Shown in pieces: positions 55,990-64,000 of a DNA stretch of 64,000 nt; the stretch's first letter is position 1; every line of letters begins with the position of its first letter. Origin of the DNA: Gnetum montanum (Eukaryota > Streptophyta > Gnetopsida > Gnetales > Gnetaceae); NCBI GenBank assembly GCA_015680685.1, contig MNCI01001040.1, positions 248,285-312,284 on the forward strand. Direction: 5' to 3'. A program made the position numbers and the translations under genes. The notes below the pieces were generated by a model, which was given only the letters and a program-made list of their open reading frames with translations, was not told the origin of the DNA and searched no databases.

Positions 55990-56130
55990 CTACATTAATG
56001 CATCCCCATTAATGTTCCAAAATTAGTTGACACAACCTTGTTGATGTATCTCCATCGATGTGGCAAAAAAATCATATAAATGCACATGACACTTAGCTCA
56101 TTTTTGACATTTTCTCATAAACACATGAGG
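55990..56130 (+). promoter_or_regulatory. U3-like promoter module upstream of ORF3 (element F)
   Basis: ACATTAATGCATCCCC, TTGTTGATGTATCTCC and ATCGATGTGGC are followed by TCATATAAATGCACATGAC (56072-56090). The LTR U3 of the same lineage reads TTGTTGATGCATCTC ... TATATAAGTGTGCAT (35005-35076) and ATCGATGC ... TATATAAATGCATGC (14440-14477). Similar order and spacing support an LTR-derived promoter about 400 bp before ORF3. Confidence 0.5.
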
Positions 56131-56488
56131 ATCTTTTGAAATTTTGTAGAGCTCAAGATCTTCCAAGAGTCATAACTTCTCACTTGTTTAACTATTTCAC
56201 TTGTTCTTCATTCCTTGAGCTACCAAAGGTATGCTTTACATCATGGGGGTATCAAAGACTAGGTTTTCATAGAAAATTTTTCTATCTAGCCATGGATAAG
56301 ATATTAAAATAATATTAAATTAATGATTACAAGAGTTAATATCAACAATCAACCTTCGTTAAAGCATGAATCAAATAATATCAAATGCCTGCGTTCACTA
56401 AATAAGGGCCTAATGATAAAGTTCCCACTTTTGATTCATAAGAAAAACCTAATCATACAAAGGAAGGTATCCAAAGGACACAAAGACC

Positions 56489-59275
56489 ATGCCTAAGAAA
56501 CTAATCTTGGATTATGTTTGTGATTGTATATGGTATCTAAGAGAGGATTACAAGAGAGAGGACCAACAAAGCCTAGGGAAAAATGATCATGTGTTGGAAG
56601 ATACCAACAATAACGACTAGAATAATAACCCCAGGAACAAGGAGTTAAGGCAACCCATGTTACTAGGCTCCTAAGAAGCCTAAGGTGAAGCTTTGTCCAT
56701 TCTAGGTAAGATGACATCCTAAGACCATGATCTAATCTTAAGGTCACACTCATAGAGGCCTAGCTGGAAAAGGTTGACACCAAGGAAATTCAAAGCTCCA
56801 TCCTTCAGGAGCTAAATTTTAAACCATTTCTAGAGCTTGCATTACAAGAGGTTAGAACATAACTCCAAGGGTCTCAACTATGGCCCATTCTCTCCAATAG
56901 TAAGAAATGGTACATGGGAGAAACTTACCTCTTTTAGAACAACCAAAAAGGAGATTTTACTATTAAAATTAAGGACATCACCATATTCTACTTAGTTGAG
57001 AAAATTGTAGAGGTCCTTAGATTACCCAACACTATAGAAAAATTGACAAAGATGTCTATGAAAGCATATCCAGAAGCCAAGAAAGACTAGATCCAGTGGT
57101 GTCATGAAGTGAAATGTAAGGAGTATGGTATCCTCACCAAGGTGAAGCAAGCATATTTTAAGATTATGACTTATCACCTCAATCCAATGGTGAGGACAAG
57201 CAAGGTCACAACCTAAGAGAAAAATTTCTAGTCAACCTATTACAACTCATCCTTCTTGAAATAGAGAATAATTTCAAGGAAAATAAGAAGGATAGGAAGA
57301 CATTTTCCTTTTCATGTCTTATTAGAAAACTTTATAATAGGAAAGGGATAGCTTGCTATTTTAATGATATGGTTTGTAGATCTCTTATTACATCATGGAA
57401 GAAAATGATGAAATATAAAATGTCTGCCAAGCTTTAAGAGGAGGAGCCATAACCATCACTACCACCTCCAACAGCAAAGAGAACACTTGAAATGTTGGTA
57501 GCTATAGAGCATCGAAGAAAACTCAAAGAGTAGAAGCTGTAATAATAGCAAGCCTTTAGAGGTGATGGAGAATCTTTAGTATACTAATCAACTATGAGTC
57601 ATCTAAATGAGGTCACAAGGATAATAAGCTAGCTAGATAGTGGGATGATATCATTGTTCTCTTCATAAAGAAATAAAGAATCTATTCACTCCAATCCTAC
57701 TGCTAGAGAATTCACTATGTTCATACTAGGACAAGAACTTCCTAAAATTTCTAGCATTGTAGCAACCTTCTCCATAATGCTAGAAGAAGGTGAGGAAACA
57801 ATAATCCTGGTTATGCCACACAAGGGGCAAGAGACAATAGAAAAGATGGTGGTAGAGTATATTAGAGAAGATCTAAGTGCTCTTGAAGCATCTATCTTAA
57901 TGTTATTTTCATGATATATGTACAAGCACTTCCAAGAGTAGGGAGTAGAAGGAAAAGAATTGCCCCATCATGAAGAAGTGTTGGAATGACTTATGAGAGC
58001 TGGGCAACTAATTCCAGAGACTTTTGATCTATCAGAAGACATATCAACATCTAGTCATTGCTATTGGAGATAAAGGATAAGCTATTGATGAGTGGTTGTT
58101 AAGGTTATAGAGCTTAGAGCCTATCTATCTAATTTTATCATTCTCAAGCTAGACATCACTAAAGATGAAGCTTTCTAATAAATTTAGTAGAAATACCAAG
58201 AGGTTAAAAATGCTGAGAAAATGATGATCTTTGAGGCATCATGATTAGAAGCAATGAAAAATTCTAGTGATCATGACCTCTCTTAGGTTTGCAAGGAAAA
58301 TCTAGCACTACTCTAGACAATCATCACCTATGGGATGTTCAGTAGCAGAAGGATCAAATGATGGAATACATTCAGTAGTAGTAGGAACAACTTGCCAAGG
58401 TAAACATATACTTGAGAAGATTGTCTATAGAAAATAAGAAGCTCTTGTTGGAGGAGATTTGCACTTTTCATTAAAAGACAATAATTGAGATTGCTACTTG
58501 GAAAATTGATGCCCTAAAATATAAACAAGTTAAGAAACATTATAGAGACTAGGTCAAGATGCTTAAGAAAGTCAATGATAAGGAAATTAAGTTGGCTAAG
58601 GCAAAGTTAAATAAAGCCCTCTAGAAATTTCAATAAAGAGGCGATATGTGGTTTCCCATCTTTTATGGCCTCAATGCATATAACCAAGTAGAGATTTACC
58701 TAAAGGGGTTGAAGATCAAGGATATGACCAAATACATAGATCTTGCTAACCTATGATATGCAAACTTTACAATGTTGATAGTAAGAAGACCCAAAATGGA
58801 ATTAGCAAAGCAGGTGATTGGCTCTTACCTTCTCTATAGGATGGAGTTCAAGCTTCACAAAGAGACTAAATAGAATTTGGAAGTGGCCAACATGGAGCTT
58901 GAAGTTCTTAAAAGAAAATTCATTGATCAATGATCTATTATTGAGAACCTAGCATGGAGAATGAGTAACTATGAGGATCTACAAAATCTTGTTCATACAT
59001 TTGACATTGAATGTAAATAACTTGTAGCCTAGTTTGTCAACATGAAGAAATGTTTTCCTATACTGCCATGTCCATGGGATATACTAGAACTAGCTCATCT
59101 AGGTGAAGTAGCTTGGATTATTCATGGTCCACTAGGTAAAAAAGAAATGATGAAGTTACTTCTAAATGCCTTTCAACTTTTGGCAATAGCAAAAAGGCTT
59201 CTAGTAGAGTAGGGACATAATGAAGGACCCTTTGTGCTATAGAAGCCTTCACCTCTAGGCATAGTATGAAGATTT
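56489..59275 (+). pseudogene. ORF3 of element F (plant-transposon-protein-like domain + coiled coil)
   Basis: Possible start ATG 56489 (MPKKLILD). In order: FKPFLELALQEVRT, SQLWPILSNSKKWYMGETYLF (56875-56935), DFTIKIKDITIFY, VEVLRLPNT, IQWCHEVKCKEYGILT, AYFKIMTYHLNPMVRTSKVTT (57150-57215), ENNFKENKKDRK, FSFSCLIRKLYNRKGIACYFND (about 57305-57370). A Pro-rich linker (57445-57480) follows, then Leu/Glu/Lys-rich coiled coil to about 59200 with IPETFDLSEDI. Many TAG stops and a few frameshifts. The order matches ORF3 of A, C1 and G. Function unknown. Confidence 0.73.
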
Positions 59276-59482
59276 CATCCAATCTTTGTCCATCCAACAA
59301 GCACTTGTCAATTTTTGTTAAAGTGTCCAAATTCTTTATAAATTGCACCAATTTTGTATCCATAAAAAATGACACTCATGAGTTGTATTGTTTATTAGAG
59401 TACGTTAGTGAGTTATATACTTCCCCAAATTTTGTAACAAAGTCAGTTCCATTTTTATTTACTCAACAATGAATTTTTAGTT

Positions 59483-59495
59483 AGTTGTGGAGGTA
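59483..59495 (+). other. Polypurine tract of F
   Basis: AGTTGTGGAGGTA lies directly before the 3' LTR start TGATGAAGC. Confidence 0.65.
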
Positions 59496-59600
59496 TGATG
59501 AAGCATCAATAAGGTAGCTATGTTAACACATCACATGATTCATTGGTGCATGTGCATTGATGCTAATCCTTGTAAAGAATATATAAGTGCATAGACTAGC
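59496..59600 (+). repeat. 3' LTR of F, first 105 bp (cut by G)
   Basis: TGATGAAGCATCAATAAGG matches the 5' LTR start at 34952. The TATA-like AATATATAAGTGCATAG lies at 59577-59593. It is cut after CTAGC (59596-59600), the expected target duplication of G. Confidence 0.8.
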
Positions 59601-60430
59601 TTATGAGTAGCAAGGTACATCTACACCCAACCATATGAATCATAAGCATTCATGCATGATTCGGTTGAATTCCATGGATGGAATTAGTTGTGCATCTGAA
59701 TTGTTATGCTTTGATTGCAGTTTGTTGTCTTCTGACTTAGACTAGTGGTAACGTTGTCACGTATTGTTTAGTCCAAAGAGAGGCATATGATGTTGTCTAA
59801 TCCTATGCTGCTCCTAATGATGATAAAGAGATAAATTAATTAAGCTAATGAAAAATGGAGAATATTATCTAAACTAGCCTATGTGCAACCTTGAACTTCA
59901 TATAACTACCACTAGGATTGACAAGCGTACATTAGTGGGTGTGCCAAATGATACACTGCTGGACCATCAAGTACTTACACTTAAGTGCTCTTGATCAAAT
60001 GTACTCATTCTACTTAATGAAAAGAATCATAAAGTGCAATAAATGAAATTATTAACTAAGGAAAATGGTAAATAATTAAAAAATTAACACTTGAAAGCAA
60101 TAAGAATCTAAGTGGATGCTGCAATCATGGAAGTAATTACAATCTTTATTTCCGGTCATGTCACGTGTCCAACTATGACACACTTGAATAAGAGTATTGT
60201 ATAATTACAAACATCATGCTATGGGCATGCAATAGGAATAATAGAAGTTGAATTCAAAAATCTAAGAAAGACTATAAAAAATGGATAACTAAAAACAATG
60301 TTTCAACCATGCACCCAAGTGTTGTATTTATAGGCTAGCATGGAAGAGATGATATTAGATATCTAACATCATTTCTTGGGACCTAATATTGGGTATCCAA
60401 TATCAAGGTTGACATAATGATGAGTCATCA
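59601..60430 (-). repeat. 3' LTR of G (830 bp)
   Basis: On the minus strand it runs from TGATGACTCATCATTATG to CTACTCATAA (CTGCTCATCA decayed). GGGTATCCAATATC-type units at 60350-60410 and a TATA box GCCTATAAATACAAC (60335-60321) are seen. R/U5 text matches B. Confidence 0.85.
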
Positions 60431-60443
60431 TACCCCCATGAAT
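60431..60443 (-). other. Polypurine tract of G
   Basis: The minus strand reads AATTCATGGGGGTA before TGATGA; it corresponds to AGTCGTGGGGGTA of C1. Confidence 0.65.
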
Positions 60444-60618
60444 TAATAAAAAATCATCCTCAAGTTAACCAAAATGAGGAACAAGTTCTTTACAAAAATT
60501 GGTAGAAAGGTATGGAATTATTAGCTAACTTAGACAAATAAACAAATGGACTTATACATGCCATAGTGGTGCTTTACAAAAATTGGACACAAAATTATAA
60601 GATACAACTAAAGGAAGC

Positions 60619-63344
60619 TCATGTGGTTCCTAGAGGTGGTGGCTCTTCCATCAAGTGCTTCCCTTTGTCACCAAGCTTTTGAAATTTGTAGTGATTAAGC
60701 AATGTCTGCAACTTCTCCTCTTCCATTTTTGGGTTGTGTACCATCTAGGCTATTAGACTGATGTGTGTTTGAACTAGTAATTCCCAAGGGCATGGTGGCT
60801 ATGGAAACATTTTGTTGGCCTTCACATACTAGGCCACAAAGTACCATCGTTCTTTCTCAACGGCCCTAGCTTTTTCTCATAATTCTTGATAATCTGTTAA
60901 TCTCTTAGCTAGGTTTGAGGTGACATCCCTTTGTCCATGGTAGTTGGCTTTAACTACCTTCAATTCCAAGTTTTCCACATGGAGCTTTTGCAAAGCATAT
61001 TTTCTATCTACAAATTATTTTTCATACAATGCATAGGTGGTTGCTACATACTTCTCTAGCTTGCTTCTAAGCTAGCCTGTTGTTAACATGGCAAGGTTGG
61101 AATATCTGAGGTTAGCCAATGCCATGTACTCTTTTCAATCCTTAATCTATAGGTCTTTATTTTTTACTTCTACCTAATGGAGTAGAGCATAACTATCCAA
61201 GATGGGTTGCCAGTTGGGATTTCACACTAAAATGGCTCTAATGCTGGCTTTAGCCATCTAGTTTTCCTTTTCATTTATTTACTTATGCATGCCTACTTGG
61301 TCAAGGAAGTGTTCCTTCAATTTTTCATGTTTCTTGGCCTCATTTTACTATGCACTAATTTCAATTGATGAATTCTATTGAATGGCACAAACATCCTCCA
61401 TTGAGAGGGTTCTATTTTCCCTAGTTAATTTATTGATGTCCTAGTTGACCCTCACTAGTTGTTCTCGCAACTGGTGGACACTTTCCTCTAAAATATTTTT
61501 TTACTTTTCAATTGTGGTCAACCTTGAATTTTCAGTGATTAGATGCTTATTTTCATCTTGCATGGTGGTCGGTGCCTTTTTGAAAGTGTAGGTCTATGCT
61601 TTGGTTGCAGAGGTATTCTAGACCACCTTTTCCTCCTCTTGCTCTACAACTTTGTTCTCCTTAATTAGTTTGGCCGAAAACTCTGTCCTAAATTATTCTA
61701 GCTAGTTAGGTGCAATATCCCATTATTCAACTCTTAGAGTGGATAGCTCTTGTTGCAACCTATGCAATTCTGCTTCTGTGTGCTCTACGTTGGTCTCTAC
61801 CATGACTAGTTTTTCATTGGTGGCTATGATGTTAGACTATGTTGTAGTGACATCACTATGGATGTCAAATAAATTAGTCATCACTTGATCTCCCTACAAC
61901 ATTCAATCTAACACATCCTCATGTGCTGTAGGAGTCATCGAAGTCCCAGTGAGCATTTGAGCATATTTGATCCCCATAAGAGCTACTGAGGGCATGACAA
62001 GCACATTGAATGATTCCTTGATATGATCTGTTATTACTTCTACTATGCTTGTCACATTTTGATGCTACATTACCATGACTGTGGCACCTTCTCTTGTCTC
62101 AAGCATCACTTGGAAGAATGTGACATTTCCAAATATTTTCCTAGACCACTAGGACTCCCCTCTTGATTGCATCGAAATCTTCCTACTTGTTGAGTTGGTT
62201 GAAATGGTGGATGATACAACATCATTGATTACTCTAAAAAGATTGGACTCATCCCTAATTCCCCAAATAATAGCTTTAGCAATTTTTTATAGATGGATTA
62301 TTAAGGATTTGTAATCTTGCAATGGTGGCGATGGTGAAGCTTGTGTTTTAGGGCATTGTTTGGGCTCATATTGAACTTCTGTTTCTGGTTCTATTTATTT
62401 CTCTAGTTCTTGTTCTTTACCAAGGTATTTCATTGGTGCCGTAGGTTTGAGAAACTCTACAAAGGAAGTGTTCTAAGCCTTCCTAGGGACATTGTTTGTG
62501 TACCCTAGGATTCCAACACACTTACATAGCTTTCCAATTAGGCAAGGAAATGGGAGTGTTGGCTTTCCTACCTTTTTCTCCTCAAATCACCTTTGAATTT
62601 CTATGAAATAGAATTAAGGAAGGTTTCTCATGTATTTATCCATTAAGATAGCACTTCTTCTAGTTGCATATGTTGAGATCCTATTAAGTCCTTTGGTTAA
62701 GAAGAGATGATATATGCTAATCTTGAAGTATGTCCTTTCCTCTAGAGTTAATTCATTATACGTTTTGACCTCCTTATTGTATGCCAATTTCAACCATAGC
62801 TTCTTAGTGTTAGGGTTAGGCTTGGTGGAAAGATGGGCTATCTTAGCCCCCTTTTTTGCAAATTAAGAGCTGTTATAATTACCTTGACTAAGAATGAGAC
62901 ATTGACTTTGCATATGTTGAGAATGGTACCTTTGTCTTTGTTGTGCTAGAATTGGTGGGTCTTGCCAAGGTACTAATCACTACTATATGAAAGAATGGGC
63001 CACAAAGGTGACACCTAAATTTTCATCCAAACTACTTATAAAGAAAATTCCATAAGCAGACCAAATTTCATCTCCAAAATAACTATGATCAACATGGACT
63101 TTTCTTGAATGGCTGTAAGGAATTTAGGGGGCAATGTGAGATATTGTATTTACACGGGAGCTAGTGGTCTTGTTGCCTCTCCCTAGATTGATTGTGTAGT
63201 AGCAAGAGCCTCTTGATGGATACTGAAAGATTGGGCTTCCTATTCTTCATGCTCTACCAGCTCACCTTATTGTCCTCTACCATCTCTTGGGCATTTGGGT
63301 GCTCTTTGCAAGGGTTCTTCCTATGCTCCTCTTTTTGGGACCAT
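60619..63344 (-). pseudogene. ORF3 of element G, full length (about 908 codons)
   Basis: Start ATG at 63344-63342 (MVPKRGA), directly after TTTTCTTGATTGCAG, a good 3' splice site. Order: SPLWPILSYSSDQYLGKTHQF (about 62990-62930), LTLEERTYFKISIYHLF (about 62735-62690), RRSAILMDKYMRNLP, KPTLPFPCLIGKLCKCVGILGYTNN (about 62565-62490), a Pro/Glu linker, EGATVMVMQHQ-like and TDHIKESFNVL (about 62090-61985), then long coiled coil, ending KGKHLMEEPPPLGTT and TGA at 60621-60619. About 25 in-frame stops, mostly TAG, and a few frame changes. It shows the full domain order of the lineage's ORF3 and aligns with C1 over its C-terminal two thirds. Confidence 0.78.
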
Positions 63345-64000
63345 CTGCAATCAAGAAAAGATCAAGTGTTACTAAGGTGCCAATATTTACCATTAACAGA
63401 TGTATACCATACTCATGACCTTAATTTCATTAAGTTCTTCAATTTATATGATTTCAAAGTTAGAAAAAGTTTTAGGAGAAATTCCTAAAAAGTGTTTATC
63501 TTCTTTTATGACCCTTTGCAATTGGTTCCTTTTTCCTCATGTGTGGCTTATTATAATGGTTATGGTTCCTTGGGTGAAGACATTAAGGTTTATCGCATTA
63601 CCATGATTGATTTTTCAGTATAACACTTATGGTTTTTAACATTCTTACCCTTATAATATCCTTCGGGCAATAGCAGATTTTAGAAAAGTGTCTCAAGTTT
63701 TCCCACACAAGTAGCCCCCCATGACTAACTTGAACACTCTAGGTTCAGATAGGTTCAAATGGTATAGAAAATGGAGTGGTAGAGAGCTATATATCACAAG
63801 TATGAAATTTAACAATGAAATACTTGAAAGGTTAAAAATGATGTCATTATGTCAAACAAGTGCAAGTCACAAAAGTTACACAAGTGGATCCTCCCCAAAG
63901 TAGGCTCTAGCCTATGATGCCCTTGTGTTATCATACCTAAAAATGTCCATAGGCACTAAAGGGGTTGAATGCAATGCATACATGTGCAACAAAACACACA
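63345..64000 (-). other. Spacer upstream of ORF3 of G
   Basis: No ORF recognised. The last 16 bases before the ORF3 ATG (63360-63345) form a pyrimidine-rich splice-acceptor-like sequence ending in CAG. Poly-pyrimidine text (CTTGATCTTTTCTTG) precedes it. A matching donor cannot be assigned. Confidence 0.4.

Larger units (their letters stand above)
54486..56488 (+). other. Spacer between integrase and ORF3 of element F
   Basis: 2 kb without a recognised ORF. It holds the polypurine-like motif (54555-54572), the segment shared with A and B (54950-55330: AAAAGGATGTGACCTCGAGG, AAAGGAAGCATG, TAGGGTT and GTGATGGTTGACCCTTGTGG), and a U3-like module (55990-56130). Confidence 0.6.
34952..59600 (+). 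mobile_element. Athila-like gypsy element F with nested E and H, 3' LTR cut by G
   Basis: It starts TGATGAAGCAT (34952). The 3' LTR starts with the same text at 59496 after a polypurine tract and is cut at 59600 by element G. Between them: LTR split by copia E, primer site, gag split by H, protease, RT-RNase H, integrase, spacer, ORF3. Without E, H and their duplications the visible part is about 12.2 kb, like element A without B. A target duplication for F cannot be tested because the right end lies outside the window. Confidence 0.87.
59601..64000 (-). mobile_element. Minus-strand gypsy element G (3' LTR + ORF3, runs off right edge)
   Basis: A reverse-oriented LTR (59601-60430), then on the minus strand a polypurine tract (60443-60431), ORF3 (63344-60619) and upstream spacer. 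LTR U3 type is close to B; ORF3 type is close to C1. It interrupts the 3' LTR of F. Gag, pol and the 5' LTR lie beyond the window. Confidence 0.85.

Noticed and set aside
63192-63488. 98-codon plus-strand frame
   Set aside because: Opposite strand of the ORF3 start of element G; no family resemblance.

Overview
This 64 kb window looks like intergenic heterochromatin from a large seed-plant genome. It is AT-rich and has one assembly gap (27987-28217). I could find no intact host gene, rRNA, tRNA gene or CRISPR. Almost everything I can name is a decayed retrotransposon. The sequence alone does not fix the species. Old, slowly removed, deeply nested LTR elements full of in-frame TAG codons fit a gymnosperm or another giant plant genome, but that is inference.

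Layout, left to right. (1) 1-3258: 3' half of a comparatively young Ty3/gypsy element, C1 (third ORF, polypurine tract, 3' LTR), abutting (2) a minus-strand Ty1/copia element I (3259 to about 8.1 kb). (3) 8655-9720: a tRNA-like SINE relic beside a minus-strand LINE reverse-transcriptase relic. (4) 9.7-12 kb: nothing recognised. (5) About 12.0-14.4 kb: gypsy element J (LTR end, Met-type primer site, gag, protease), cut by (6) element A, 14379-34680, an Athila-like gypsy element flanked by ATTTT target duplications. A is itself split by element B (24166-31399, target duplication CTTCT), and B contains an LTR of the C family (27731-28502). (7) Element F, from 34952 to beyond 59600, is a second Athila-like element. 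Its 5' LTR is split by copia element E (35403-41434, duplication CATAA), its gag is split by Tat-like gypsy element H (43302-49697), and its 3' LTR is cut at 59600 by minus-strand element G, which runs off the right edge.

The most interesting thread is a gypsy lineage (C1, A, F, G) that carries, after integrase, a conserved third ORF. Its N-terminal part resembles the 'putative plant transposon protein' domain (Transposase_32 type, from memory), and it is followed by a long coiled coil. In A and F the stretch between pol and ORF3 holds a second polypurine-tract-like motif and a U3-like promoter module with a TATA box. In A and G the ORF3 start sits directly behind a matching splice-acceptor-like sequence. 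This suggests that ORF3 was captured together with an LTR fragment, or is expressed separately from gag-pol. LTRs of the lineage share their R/U5 part but carry different arrays of short palindromes upstream of the TATA box.

The elements would have worked by the normal copy-and-paste cycle: LTR promoter, tRNA-primed reverse transcription, gag particle, integrase. None is intact now. B, H and E lack most or all of pol and may have been deletion or parasitic derivatives that used proteins of relatives.
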